Shown in pieces: positions 46,012 through 54,682 of a stretch of 64,000 nucleotides of DNA. The notes beneath the pieces were generated by a model. The model made no database searches. It was not told the DNA's origin and saw only the letters and a list, made by a program, of their open reading frames with translations. Made by a program: the position numbers and the translations under genes. Location: contig DASUKM010000044.1 of the NCBI GenBank assembly GCA_036278735.1, positions 1 through 64,000 of the forward strand, in the 5' to 3' direction. Numbering within the stretch: position 1 is the stretch's first letter; each line of letters begins with the position of its first letter. The DNA comes from DASUKM01 sp036278735. GTDB lineage: Bacteria; Acidobacteriota; Vicinamibacteria; Vicinamibacterales; 2-12-FULL-66-21.

Positions 46012-46680
46012 TTACGTCGCCGGCGGCTGCCCGCGTCCGTCCATGAGGATACGGTCGAACGCGTCCGGCGGCAGGTCGGCCAGCGAGCGCGCGAACAGAT
46101 CGGCGTCGAGCGTGTGGGTGCGATTGACCCCGATGCTGCGCATGCCGGCGCGGCGCGCGGCCTCCACGCCCGCCGCGGCATCCTCGACGACGACGCAGTG
46201 CGACGGCGGTACGCCGAGCCGCGCAGCGGCGGCCTGGAACACCTGCGGGTCCGGCTTCCCCATCGTCACGTCCTCGGCCGAGACGATGGCGTCGAAGTAC
46301 GGGGTGAGGCTGAGCACGCGCAGCATGACGTCGACGTTGAGGCGCGGCGCCGACGAGGCAATCGCCTGCCGCCAGCCGGCCGCGTGCAGCCGGACCAGCC
46401 AGTCGGCCGCCCCGGGCAGCGGCGTCTGCCCGCGTGTTTCGACGAGCCGCCGGTACTCGACCTCCTTCGCCTCCCCCAACCGCCGCACGCGATCGGCCGG
46501 CGCCTGCTCGCCGAGCCAGGCGTGGAGGATGCGGTCGTTGCGCTGGCCGAAGCTCGCCAGGAACTGCGCGCGCGAGATCTCGACGCCGTCGGCGTGCAGC
46601 GCGTGGCGCCACGATAGCCAGTGAAACTCCTCGGAATCGATGAGCGTCCCGTCCAGATCCCAGAGTACGGCGCGTGTCAT
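46012..46680 (-). CDS. HAD-superfamily phosphatase/beta-phosphoglucomutase-like
   Basis: 222 aa. VLWDLDGTLIDSEE carries the catalytic DxD at residues 7-9 or so, followed by the helical cap. IASSAPRLNVDVMLRVL is motif II and MGKPDPQVFQAAAARLG with CVVVEDAAAGVEAARRAGM gives motifs III and IV. It could dephosphorylate or isomerise a sugar phosphate. It is last in the four-gene operon and starts by ATGA overlap with araD, so a role in clearing misphosphorylated sugars is plausible. Confidence 0.9.
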   Translation of the reverse strand: MTRAVLWDLDGTLIDSEEFHWLSWRHALHADGVEISRAQFLASFGQRNDRILHAWLGEQAPADRVRRLGEAKEVEYRRLVETRGQTPLPGAADWLVRLHAAGWRQAIASSAPRLNVDVMLRVLSLTPYFDAIVSAEDVTMGKPDPQVFQAAAARLGVPPSHCVVVEDAAAGVEAARRAGMRSIGVNRTHTLDADLFARSLADLPPDAFDRILMDGRGQPPAT

Positions 46681-47375
46681 TTTTGTCCGTAGTAGGCGTC
46701 GGGGCCGTGCTTCCGCCGGTAATGTTTGTCGATCAGGAATGCGTCGGGCCTGTCCCCCCCGGCGCCGAGCGCCCGCACGCGCCACTCGACGCGCGCGAGA
46801 TATTCGAGGACCTGCGCGTGTTCGATCGCGGCAAACGGATCGCGCCCCCACGTGAACGGCCCGTGGCTGGCCACGAGCACCGCGGGCACCTGCTCGGCGG
46901 TCACGGACGCGTCGCGGAACGTCTCCACGATCACGAGTCCGGTGTTCCGCTCGTAGTCCCGGGCGACCTCCGCTTCGGTCATCGGGCGCGTCACCGGAAT
47001 GTCGCCGCAGAAATAGTCGGCATGCGTCGTCCCCATGCAGCGGACCGGCTCCCGCGCGTGCGCGAACACGGTGGCGAACTCCGAGTGCGTGTGCACGACG
47101 CCGCCACAGGCGAAGGCGCGATACAGCTCGAGGTGCGTGGGCGTGTCGGACGACGGACGCAGATCGCTGTCGACGACCTCCCCCGTCGCGAGCGAGACCG
47201 GCACCATGTGCGCGGGTGTGAGGTCCGTGTAAGGGACACCGCTCGGCTTGATGACCATCAAGCCCGCCGCGCGATCGACGGCCGACACGTTGCCGAACGT
47301 GCCCATGACGAGGCCGGTGTCGGCCAGGGCGCGGTTGGCGCGGTGCACGAGGTCGCGAAGATCGGCGGCGATCAC
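46677..47375 (-). CDS. araD: L-ribulose-5-phosphate 4-epimerase
   Basis: 232 aa, almost the same length as E. coli AraD. Class II aldolase-fold features: FGNVSAVDRAAGLMVIKPSGVPYTDL, TPTHLELYRAFACGGVVHTHSEFATVFA with the zinc histidines, THADYFCGDIPVTRPM, and the C-terminal HYRRKHGPDAYYGQK, which is diagnostic of AraD. It converts L-ribulose-5-phosphate to D-xylulose-5-phosphate. Starts at GTG 47375, overlapping the araB stop as GTGA. Confidence 0.96.
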   Translation of the reverse strand: MIAADLRDLVHRANRALADTGLVMGTFGNVSAVDRAAGLMVIKPSGVPYTDLTPAHMVPVSLATGEVVDSDLRPSSDTPTHLELYRAFACGGVVHTHSEFATVFAHAREPVRCMGTTHADYFCGDIPVTRPMTEAEVARDYERNTGLVIVETFRDASVTAEQVPAVLVASHGPFTWGRDPFAAIEHAQVLEYLARVEWRVRALGAGGDRPDAFLIDKHYRRKHGPDAYYGQK

Positions 47376-49117
47376 GAGGTGGCGCGATCCTTGACGTCGA
47401 GCAGCCGTTTCATCATCCGTCCCAGGTCGAACGGCGCGCCCGCCACCCCGCCGAACGCGTCGTGCAGTTCGCGGTAGAGCCGGTACAGCTCGTCGTACAC
47501 GGCGTGCGCCCCCTCGTCCGGGTCGAACCGTTTCTCCTTCAGCGTCGTCATGCGCTGCTGCGCCTCCGTCCAGTCGCCGTAGCCACCCGCGGTGGGGCCG
47601 GCCGTGACCGCCGCCGAAATCGCCGCCCCGAGCGCGGGCGTTTGCGGCGAGCCGGCGATCAGCATCGGCCGGCCGATCACGTCGGCGTAGATCTGCAGGA
47701 AGACGTCGTTCTTCCCGGCAATCCCGCCGCAGCACACCACACGCTCGATCTCGATGCCGTACTCTTCGAGCCGCTCGATGATGGCGCGCGCGCCGTACGC
47801 CGTCGCCTCGATGAGCGCGCGGTACAGCTCGGCCCGCGTGGTGTGGAGCGTCTGCCCGAGGATGAGGCCCGTCAGCCTCGGATCGACGAGGATCGTCCGG
47901 TTGCCGTTGTTCCAGTCGAGCGCGAGCAGACCCGACGCACCGGGCGCGACCAGGGCCGCGCGCGTGGAGAGCTGCCCGTGCAGTGCGTCATCTCCTTCGC
48001 AGACCCGCTCGACGAACCAGTTGAGCAGGTCGCCGACGGCGGATTGCCCCGCTTCGATGCCGAAATAGCCCGGCAGAATCGAGCCCTCGACGATCCCGCA
48101 AATGCCCGGGACGAGGGCGGCGCCAAGGCGCTGGCCGGCGGCACCCGCGCGGGAGGTCGTGGCGGCATCGCGGCCTGGCGCGCCGATCGGCTGGCCGACC
48201 GGCGCAATCGCGCAGTCGCACGTGGAGGTCCCGATGATCTTGACGAGCGTGCCGGGCCGGACGCCCGAGCCGATCGCTCCGTAGTGCGCGTCGAATCCGC
48301 CCATCGCGATGACGATGCCGGCGGGCAGCGCCAGGCGTTCGGCCCAGACCTCCGCCAGCCGGCCGGCCGGACGCCCTGCCGGATACGCCGTGTCGTACAG
48401 CCGATCGCGAAGCGCCGCGAGACGCGGATCGAGCGACGCGAGAAACGCCTGCGAGGGCAACCCGCCCCAGGCGTCCGCATAGAGCGCCTTGTGCCCGGCC
48501 GCGCAGATGCACCGGACGATGTCGCGCGGCGTCGACACGCCGGCGAGCACGGCGGGGATGAAGTCCGCCAGCTCGACCCAGCTCGCGGCGGCCTCGAAGA
48601 CGTCAGGCGCGACGTTCAGACAGTGCCAGATCTTGGACCACCACCACTCCGACGAGTACGTGCCGCCGACCACCGCCAGGTACGCCGGGGCGGTGCGGCG
48701 CGCCATGTCGGTGATTGCCGCGGCTTCGGCCGCGGCGGTGTGGTCCTTCCACAGCCAGGCCTGCGCCGCCAGATTGCCGGTCCATCGCGGATCCAGCGCG
48801 AGCGGACGCGCCCGCGCGTCGAGCGGCAGCGGCGTGGAGCCGGTCGTGTCGACCCCGATTCCGATCACTTCGCGCCGCGAGAAGGCGGTCGAGCGCTCCG
48901 CGTCGGCGAGCGCCGCGAGCACGGACTCGCGCAGGCCGTCGAGGTAATCGGCCGGGTTCTGGCGCGCCAGGTGCGGCTGTCTGGGATCGAGCAGGACGCC
49001 GCGGTCGCCGCTCGGATAGTGGAACACGCCCGTGCCGGCGGCTTCCCCATTCGCGCAGTCGACCACGACGGCGCGGACCGAATTGGTGCCGTAGTCGATC
49101 CCGATCGTGAAGGGCAT
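47372..49117 (-). CDS. araB: Ribulokinase
   Basis: 581 aa. FGGY kinase of the AraB type: IGIDYGTNSVRAVVVDCANG, GIGVDTTGSTPLPLD, YSSEWWWSKIWHCL, GGFDAHYGAIGSGVRPGTLVKIIGTSTCDCAI (a typical AraB stretch), GLLALDWNNGNRT and VCCGGIAGKNDVFLQIYADVIG. It phosphorylates L-ribulose. The ATG at 49117 overlaps the upstream isomerase-like stop as TGATG, and its own stop overlaps araD. The whole operon is therefore translationally linked. Confidence 0.95.
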   Translation of the reverse strand: MPFTIGIDYGTNSVRAVVVDCANGEAAGTGVFHYPSGDRGVLLDPRQPHLARQNPADYLDGLRESVLAALADAERSTAFSRREVIGIGVDTTGSTPLPLDARARPLALDPRWTGNLAAQAWLWKDHTAAAEAAAITDMARRTAPAYLAVVGGTYSSEWWWSKIWHCLNVAPDVFEAAASWVELADFIPAVLAGVSTPRDIVRCICAAGHKALYADAWGGLPSQAFLASLDPRLAALRDRLYDTAYPAGRPAGRLAEVWAERLALPAGIVIAMGGFDAHYGAIGSGVRPGTLVKIIGTSTCDCAIAPVGQPIGAPGRDAATTSRAGAAGQRLGAALVPGICGIVEGSILPGYFGIEAGQSAVGDLLNWFVERVCEGDDALHGQLSTRAALVAPGASGLLALDWNNGNRTILVDPRLTGLILGQTLHTTRAELYRALIEATAYGARAIIERLEEYGIEIERVVCCGGIAGKNDVFLQIYADVIGRPMLIAGSPQTPALGAAISAAVTAGPTAGGYGDWTEAQQRMTTLKEKRFDPDEGAHAVYDELYRLYRELHDAFGGVAGAPFDLGRMMKRLLDVKDRATS

Positions 49118-50250
49118 CAGCCGACCAGAATGGGGGAGACGACGTCGAGGACGTCGGGGCCGGTGCCGGCGGCGCGGGCGCGATCGAGCGCCGGCTGCTG
49201 CGCGAGCACCCGGACCGCCTTGAGCGCCAGGTTCGCGAAGTTGACGAGGCTGCGCTCGATCGCGCGCGTCGGATCCTCGCGATAGGTGAACTGATCCTGG
49301 CTGTACCAGCCGCCATACTCGCGGACGAACGTCGTGTACAGGTATTCGACCGATTCGGGAATCGAGACCGTTCCGAACATCAGGTCCTGATCGTTGCGCC
49401 CCTGCCGCGCATCGTTGACGTCGAATTTGTGCACCGGGACCCCCGCGTACGCCGCCAGATCGCACGAGGTCGACGCCGTCGTCCCCTCCATTTTCTGATG
49501 CCCGTAGTCGATCGTCAGGCCGCAGTTGTCGCCGCCGCAGATCTGGTTCACCTGGCGCGCCACGAGAATGGCCGACGCGGCGGTGGGGACGATCATGTAC
49601 AGCTCGCGCGGCTCGTACGGCTTCGGCTCGATCGCGAGCTTGATCCCATGGGGCGCGCACGCGCGGTTCACCGCCACGAGCGCTTCGGTGAACCACTCGA
49701 GCGACTGCCGGTAGTCGATCTGGAAATGATAGTCGGCGCCGTCGGACCCGGGCCACACGCTCAGGACGGGGATCTTCAACTGACGGCAGATCTCGACCCC
49801 TTTGAGGATCTCGTCCAGCGCCGCGCGGCGCAGCGCCGGGTCGGGATTGCAGGGGCCGCCGAGGCGGAACTTGGGATGCGTCCACGTATTGATGTTGCAC
49901 GCGGTGATCGTCAGGCCGAGCTCGGCCAGGAAGCCGTCGCGCGCGCGCGTCATCGCGCCGGCGTCGAGGTCGGCGTTGAGCGTCTTCTCGAACACGCTCT
50001 GGTGGATTTCGATGGCCGTCACGCCCGCCGCCGCCGTCCGGCGGCACTGTCCTTCGAACGTGTTGACGAACCGGGGATCGTCGGAGTGATAGCCGGGCGG
50101 CGCGAACCTGTCGCAGAAGTCGCCGGCGGACCAGTGGCCCACGCTCATCCGGATGTCCATCCGCTCGAGAAACTCGAGCGCGGCGCCGCGATCGAGGTAG
50201 CCCCTCTTCGACGCGGCGTACGCCATCTGCTCGGCCGTGAAGCGACTCAT
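49117..50250 (-). CDS. Xylose-isomerase-like TIM-barrel protein, candidate sugar isomerase of the ara operon
   Basis: 377 aa. AP_endonuc_2/xylose-isomerase-like barrel: MSVGHWSAGDFCDRFAPPGYH, TAAAGVTAIEIHQ, ITACNINTWTHPKFRLGG, KLAIEPKPYEPRELYMIVPT with a probable metal-ligand Glu, GLTIDYGHQKMEGTTAS with Asp and His, and VHKFDVNDARQGRNDQD. Such proteins isomerise or epimerise sugars with a divalent metal. It is the first gene of the operon with araB and araD, and no classical AraA is present, so it may convert L-arabinose (or a related aldose) to the ketose. The start is preceded by AGGACAGG. Confidence 0.85.
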   Translation of the reverse strand: MSRFTAEQMAYAASKRGYLDRGAALEFLERMDIRMSVGHWSAGDFCDRFAPPGYHSDDPRFVNTFEGQCRRTAAAGVTAIEIHQSVFEKTLNADLDAGAMTRARDGFLAELGLTITACNINTWTHPKFRLGGPCNPDPALRRAALDEILKGVEICRQLKIPVLSVWPGSDGADYHFQIDYRQSLEWFTEALVAVNRACAPHGIKLAIEPKPYEPRELYMIVPTAASAILVARQVNQICGGDNCGLTIDYGHQKMEGTTASTSCDLAAYAGVPVHKFDVNDARQGRNDQDLMFGTVSIPESVEYLYTTFVREYGGWYSQDQFTYREDPTRAIERSLVNFANLALKAVRVLAQQPALDRARAAGTGPDVLDVVSPILVG

Positions 50251-50290
50251 CCTGTCCTCCGCTGAAGCAGCGTACCACGGCGCGCAATAC

Positions 50291-50400
50291 GGGGTCAGAT
50301 CTTGTTCTTTGCAGAAATGTCCACTTTCGAGGGCAGCGCCGCGCGTGCCGCGCTGCCCTCAGAAGTGGACAATCGTGCAAAGAACAAGATCTGACCCCGG
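50291..50400. mobile_element. 110-bp palindromic REP/MITE-like element
   Basis: GGGGTCAGATCTTGTTCTTTGC at the left is matched by its complement at the right. Inside are AATGTCCACTT/AAGTGGACAATC arms and GAGGGCAGCGC/GCGCTGCCCTC arms around a short loop, so the whole unit can fold into one long hairpin. It lies in the divergent space between the isomerase-like gene and a small secreted protein. Similar TIRs occur at REP-like elements elsewhere, but that is from memory. Confidence 0.7.
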
Positions 50401-50484
50401 CGTTGCGGCTGACCCCGGACTGCGGCTGGCCGGAGCGCGCAGGCGTGTTATGGTCGAAGGGACGTCTGCACGTCTGGAGGTTCG

Positions 50485-50931
50485 ATGATTGCTTTTGTGA
50501 TGGCGCTCGTTCTCGCGGGGCCGCCGGCGCAGCAGCCGCAGGAGGCGCGGCCGAAGGTGCCGAAGGATTCGGTTCAGCTCGTCATCGCCGGCTGTTTGAA
50601 AGGCCGCGTGCTCTCCGCCTCCAGCGTCCGCAAGACCGACGTGATGAGCGGCCCGGAGGTGTCGGTGCACACGTTCCGTCTGGCCGGCAAGAAGGACGTC
50701 ATGAAGACGGTGAAGGCCAACGACGGCCGATTGGTGGAAGTGACGGGGCTCGTCCGCAAGGCGGACGTCACCGCGCCTCCGGGCATGCGGATCGGCAACA
50801 CGAAGATCGTCGTCGGAGGGGGCTACGGCAGCGCGGATCCGAATCGCCGGCCGGATCCGGCCGAGGGGGTCGTCGTCATGGACGTCGACGCGGTCACGGC
50901 GACGGGCGGGAGCTGCAGCGGCGGGAACTGA
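50485..50931 (+). CDS. Small secreted protein of unknown function
   Basis: 148 aa with a short N-terminal hydrophobic stretch (MIAFVMALVLAGPPA). The rest (VQLVIAGCLKGRVLSASSV, HTFRLAGKKDVMKTVKANDGRLVEVTGLVRKAD) looks like a small OB-like beta fold, of a kind common in Acidobacteriota secreted proteins, with a Gly/Pro-rich tail. No catalytic motif is seen. It has GGAGG seven bases before the ATG and is followed by paired type-B palindromes. Confidence 0.7.
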   Translation: MIAFVMALVLAGPPAQQPQEARPKVPKDSVQLVIAGCLKGRVLSASSVRKTDVMSGPEVSVHTFRLAGKKDVMKTVKANDGRLVEVTGLVRKADVTAPPGMRIGNTKIVVGGGYGSADPNRRPDPAEGVVVMDVDAVTATGGSCSGGN

Positions 50932-50941
50932 CGCGGCGGAC

Positions 50942-50990
50942 GCCGGGTCTGAAGACCCGGCCTACAGGTTGCCGGTCTAAAGACCCGGCC
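50942..50990. repeat. Two type-B palindromes between convergent genes
   Basis: GCCGGGTCTGAAGACCCGGC (50942-50961) and GCCGGTCTAAAGACCCGGCC (50971-50990, one base shorter in its left arm). The second contains the stop codon of the hydrolase gene. Confidence 0.85.
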
Positions 50991-51651
50991 TACCAGAGGA
51001 CAGATACTGCCGGCACCAGTCGCCGGCGAGACGGGCGACCTGCTCGAGCGCGCCCCGCTCCTCGAACAGGTGCGTCGCGCCGGGGACGATCGTGATCTCG
51101 ACATGCGCCTGCATCCGGCGCATCGCGTCGCGATTCATCTCGATGACGGCCTCGTCGCGCCCGCCGACAATCAGCAGCGTCGGCGCCTGGACCTCGGGCA
51201 GCGCGCCGTCGGCAAGATCGGGCCGGCCGCCGCGCGACACCACCGCGCTGACGTGATCGGGACGGCCCGCCGCCGCAATCAGGGCCGCGGCCGCGCCCGT
51301 GCTCGCGCCGAAGAGCGCGAGCGGCAAGGCCCTCAGATCGGCGCGGGTCCGCACCCAGTCGATCGCGCCGATCACGCGGTTTCCCAGCAGGGCGATGTCG
51401 AACCGGTATTCGCGCGTGCGCTCGTCGAGCGCTTCCTCGCGCGGCGTCAGCAGATCGAGCAGCAGCGTGCCGAACCCCGCGTCTTCGAGCACGCGCGCCA
51501 CGGCCCGGTTCCGCGCGCTGAACCGGCTGCTGCCGCTGCCGTGCGCGAAGATCACGAGGCCGGTGGCGTGATCGGCGACGCGCAGGTCGCCATCGACGGC
51601 GCGCTCCCCCAAATCGACGTGAACGGCTTCAGCTAACGTGTCCTGTGGCAT
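50977..51651 (-). CDS. Dienelactone-hydrolase-family alpha/beta hydrolase
   Basis: 224 aa. ATGLVIFAHGSGSSRFSARN holds the oxyanion region, LALFGASTGAAAALIAAA holds the nucleophile elbow with Ser (GASTGAA), APTLLIVGGRDEAVIEMN holds the Asp and VPGATHLFEE the His. The start at 51651 has GAGGGA a few bases upstream. In other genomes this hydrolase commonly follows an erythromycin esterase homologue; here only a wreck of that gene remains immediately upstream. The reading frame ends within a type-B palindrome. The natural substrate is unknown. Confidence 0.9.
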   Translation of the reverse strand: MPQDTLAEAVHVDLGERAVDGDLRVADHATGLVIFAHGSGSSRFSARNRAVARVLEDAGFGTLLLDLLTPREEALDERTREYRFDIALLGNRVIGAIDWVRTRADLRALPLALFGASTGAAAALIAAAGRPDHVSAVVSRGGRPDLADGALPEVQAPTLLIVGGRDEAVIEMNRDAMRRMQAHVEITIVPGATHLFEERGALEQVARLAGDWCRQYLSSGRPGL

Positions 51652-51654
51652 GGG

Positions 51655-51880
51655 TCCCTCACGTCCCGAGGGATACGTCTCGGGAAGATCCACTTCGTCG
51701 AACGCCCACCGCTCGAGCGTTTCCATCATGTGACGATCGCGCAACCTCGCCGATGCGCACGAGCCGCGCGTCGCCGATCGCGTCGATGAGCGGATGCCGT
51801 TCCGCCGCCGCAGGCTCGAACCACACCGCCTCGCGCCGGACGGCCTCGAGCGCCGCACCCGGCCTCATCGCGCGCCCCAC
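51655..51880 (-). pseudogene. Erythromycin-esterase-family pseudogene, internal deletions
   Basis: One frame gives an intact family N-terminus ending HPLIDAIGDARLVRIGE, where the active-site region would follow. The sequence then jumps into a second frame reading LRDRHMMETLE, normally several hundred residues later, and directly on to a C-terminal-like FDEVDLPETYPSG. So the start, one internal segment and the tail survive in about 75 codons, out of around 430 in an intact gene. It lies directly upstream of its usual partner, the dienelactone-hydrolase-family gene. Confidence 0.65.
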
Positions 51881-52031
51881 CCGGCCCGGTTCGGGCCTTC
51901 ATGGCTGAGAATCGGCGGCTGCTGTGGCACGGGAGCGTCCTCCGTCGTGATGGTGGTCATCCACGAGATCGGCTGCAAGCGTGGTGCCTGCGGGGCCGCC
52001 CCGGCGCAAAAGTCTGGCATGATCGGAGGGT

Positions 52032-52646
52032 ATGTCCGACGTCGCTCGATCCGCCGCCCATGAGGCCCTGGTGGTGGTCGACGTGCAGCGGGACTTCTGT
52101 CCGGGCGGGGCCCTGCCCGCCCCCGGCTGCACGCGCATCCTGCCGGCGCTCAACCGCGCGCTCGCGACCGCCGATGCGCGCGGAATGCCCATCTACGCCA
52201 CCCGCGACTGGCATCCCGCCGAGACGTCGCATTTCGCCGCGTACGGCGGCGAGTGGCCGCCGCACTGCGTGCAGGACACCGACGGCGCCGCGTTTCACCC
52301 GGACCTGCGGCTGCCGCCCGACACGATCGTGATCAGCAAGGGAGACGATCCCGATCGCCCCGGCTATTCAGCCTTCGACGGCCACGCGCCCGGCGGCGCG
52401 TCGTTCCTGGCCGATCTCCGCGCGCGCGGCATCGAGTCGTTGTACGTGGGCGGCCTGGCGACCGACTACTGCGTGAAGGCGACCGTGCTCGACGCGCGAC
52501 GCGCCGGGCTGCACGTCGTCGTGCTGCCGGAGGCGATTGCCGCCATCGACGCGCATGCCGGAGACGGCGAACGCGCGATGGCGGAGATGAAGGCGGCGGG
52601 CGCGGCGTTCGCGCACGAGGTCGCGCCGCCCGCTGACGCCGGCTAG
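52032..52646 (+). CDS. pncA: Nicotinamidase
   Basis: 204 aa. The isochorismatase-fold catalytic triad is visible: Asp17 in LVVVDVQRDFCPGGALP, Lys103 in VISKGDD and Cys147 in GLATDYCVKATVLDA, with the metal-site region YATRDWHPAETSHF. It hydrolyses nicotinamide to nicotinate in NAD salvage. GGAGGG precedes the ATG. Its 3' end overlaps that of rho by four bases on the opposite strand. Confidence 0.96.
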   Translation: MSDVARSAAHEALVVVDVQRDFCPGGALPAPGCTRILPALNRALATADARGMPIYATRDWHPAETSHFAAYGGEWPPHCVQDTDGAAFHPDLRLPPDTIVISKGDDPDRPGYSAFDGHAPGGASFLADLRARGIESLYVGGLATDYCVKATVLDARRAGLHVVVLPEAIAAIDAHAGDGERAMAEMKAAGAAFAHEVAPPADAG

Positions 52647-54058
52647 CCCTTCTGCATCGAGGAGAGGAAGTCCCCGTTCGACTTCGTCTTCCCCATCTTG
52701 TCGAGCAGGAGTTCCATCGCCTCGGTGGGCGACAGCGGCGCGAGCACCTTGCGCAGCACCCACACGCGGTTCAGGTCTTCGCGCGGCAGCAGCAGCTCTT
52801 CCTTCCGGGTGCCGCTCTTCTGCATGTCGATCGCCGGGAAGACGCGCTTGTCGGACAGCTTGCGATCCAGGTGGATCTCCATGTTGCCCGTGCCCTTGAA
52901 CTCTTCGAAGATCACGTCGTCCATGCGCGAGCCGGTGTCGACGAGCGCGGTCGCGATAATCGTGAGCGAGCCCCCCTCTTCGATGTTGCGCGCCGCGCCG
53001 AAGAAGCGCTTCGGCTTCTGCAGCGCGTTGCTGTCGAGGCCGCCCGACAGCACCTTGCCCGACGGCGGGATGACGGCGTTATAGGCGCGCGCGAGGCGCG
53101 TGATCGAGTCGAGCAGGATCAGCACGTCCTTCTTGTGCTCGACGAGCCGCTTGGCCTTTTCGATCACCATTTCGGCGACCTGCACGTGACGCTGGGCGGG
53201 CTCGTCGAAGGTCGACGAGATCACTTCCCCCTGCACCGACCGCTGCATGTCGGTCACTTCTTCGGGCCGCTCGTCGATGAGCAGGACGATCAGGTACACC
53301 TCGGGGTGGTTCTTCGCGACCGACTGCGCGATGTTCTGCAGCAGCATGGTCTTGCCGGTGCGCGGCGGCGCGACGATCAGCCCGCGCTGTCCCTTGCCGA
53401 TCGGCGTCATCAGATCCATGACGCGCGCCGACAGATTGTCGGACGTCGTTTCGAGGGTGACGCGCTCTTCCGGATACAGCGGCGTGAGGTTCTCGAAGAA
53501 CAGCTTGTCGCGCGCCTGTTCGGGCGCTTCGAAGTTGACCGCTTCGACCTTGATCAGGGCGAAGTAGCGCTCCCCCTCCTTCGGCGGCCGAATCTGCCCG
53601 GAGACCGTATCGCCGGTCTGCAGATCGAACTTGCGAATCTGCGAGGGAGACACGTAGATGTCGTCGGGGCCCGGCAGGTAGTTGTAGTCCGGCGCGCGCA
53701 GGAACCCGAAGCCGTCGGGGAGCACCTCGAGGACCCCTTCCGAGAAGATGAAGCCGCTCTGCTCCGTCTGCGCCTTCAGGATCTGGAAAATCAGCTCCTG
53801 CTTGCGCATGCCGGTGGCGCCGGCGACCGCGAGGTCCTTGGCGATCTGCGTGAGCTGCTGGATGCTCTTGTCCTTCAGGTCGGTGATGTTGAGGCCGCGG
53901 CCGCGCCCGTCGCGTCCGTCGCCGCGTGGGCCGGGGGCCGCGGGAGCGGTGGTCTCGGGGCCGGTCTGCGGGGTCTCGGCCTGGGGATCGTTGGTCGCGA
54001 CAGCGGCCGCCTGATCGGCGGAGGGCTGGCGCCCGGAAGTACGCTTGTGATTGGGCAT
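52643..54058 (-). CDS. rho: Transcription termination factor Rho
   Basis: 471 aa. A low-complexity N-terminal 55 residues (Gln, Pro and Gly-rich) precede the Rho_N domain (LNITDLKDKSIQQLTQIAKDL). The RNA-binding cold-shock-like domain follows (EGVLEVLPDGFGFLRAPDYNY), then the ATPase with Walker A APPRTGKT, LLIDERPEEVTDM, LLDSITRLARAYN and GGLDSNALQKPKRFFGAARN. As a hexameric helicase it ends untranslated transcripts; the many T-less palindromes at gene ends here would fit a genome that relies on Rho. Confidence 0.98.
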   Translation of the reverse strand: MPNHKRTSGRQPSADQAAAVATNDPQAETPQTGPETTAPAAPGPRGDGRDGRGRGLNITDLKDKSIQQLTQIAKDLAVAGATGMRKQELIFQILKAQTEQSGFIFSEGVLEVLPDGFGFLRAPDYNYLPGPDDIYVSPSQIRKFDLQTGDTVSGQIRPPKEGERYFALIKVEAVNFEAPEQARDKLFFENLTPLYPEERVTLETTSDNLSARVMDLMTPIGKGQRGLIVAPPRTGKTMLLQNIAQSVAKNHPEVYLIVLLIDERPEEVTDMQRSVQGEVISSTFDEPAQRHVQVAEMVIEKAKRLVEHKKDVLILLDSITRLARAYNAVIPPSGKVLSGGLDSNALQKPKRFFGAARNIEEGGSLTIIATALVDTGSRMDDVIFEEFKGTGNMEIHLDRKLSDKRVFPAIDMQKSGTRKEELLLPREDLNRVWVLRKVLAPLSPTEAMELLLDKMGKTKSNGDFLSSMQKG

Positions 54059-54226
54059 GTGAACTGCTGACGATTGAGTGATGTGTGATTTCGAACTGAT
54101 GATCTATCGCCGGTTGGGCATTCGAGGCCGCCCAGGTCGGGGGGCTCGGTGTCGAGAGGAACTCACTGGAGCGTGCGCGCTCTCGCGAGTATAGGCGGCG
54201 GTGGCGATCGTGTCAACAGGCCCCCC

Positions 54227-54595
54227 TCAATATCGCGACGGACTGTCGCCGATGCCGACGATGCTGCAGGCCAAGGTCGGCTCGAGGCCCAGTTCGCGCG
54301 CCCGCGCCACGACGGCCTCGCCGTCGGCCCCCGGGTTCAGCCAGACTTCCGCGATCCCCTTCGCGGCGAGGTCGCTCATCACCGCCACCCCGACGTTTGC
54401 CGGCACATACACCGTGGCCATGTCGATCGGACCGGGCACGTCGAGCACCGATTTGTAGGCCGGGTGCCCTTCGACTTCGGTTGCGCCAGGATTGATCGGG
54501 ATCACGCGGTAGCCGTGCCGTTCAAACGCCCGCAGCGCCTTATTGCCGAACTTCTGCCGGTCGTTCGACGCGCCGATGACGGCCACGGTCTTCAT
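54227..54595 (-). CDS. CoA-binding domain protein (YccU-like)
   Basis: 122 aa. A Rossmann CoA-binding fold with VAVIGASNDRQKFGNKALRAFERHGYRVIPINPG, DMATVYVPANVGVAVMSDLAAKGIAEVWLNPGA and ELGLEPTLACSIVG. Stand-alone proteins of this kind bind acyl-CoA or CoA; their role is not settled. The start at 54595 is the ATG at the head of the domain, and the long upstream extension of the frame is spurious. Confidence 0.9.
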   Translation of the reverse strand: MKTVAVIGASNDRQKFGNKALRAFERHGYRVIPINPGATEVEGHPAYKSVLDVPGPIDMATVYVPANVGVAVMSDLAAKGIAEVWLNPGADGEAVVARARELGLEPTLACSIVGIGDSPSRY

Positions 54596-54682
54596 CCGCC
54601 GATTGTGACAGAGACGCGCACGGCACGCGACTGGCTTTGGTGAGGCCCCAGGGCGGGACGAACCGCGCCAGGAGGAACGCGC

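Noticed and set aside
51901..52063. Plus-strand frames between the pseudogene and pncA
   Set aside because: Short, without domain or ribosome site. The pncA ATG at 52032 with GGAGGG explains the region.
54059..54226. Possible leader peptide or attenuator upstream of rho
   Set aside because: No conserved small ORF or clear terminator-like hairpin could be made out in the 168 bases.
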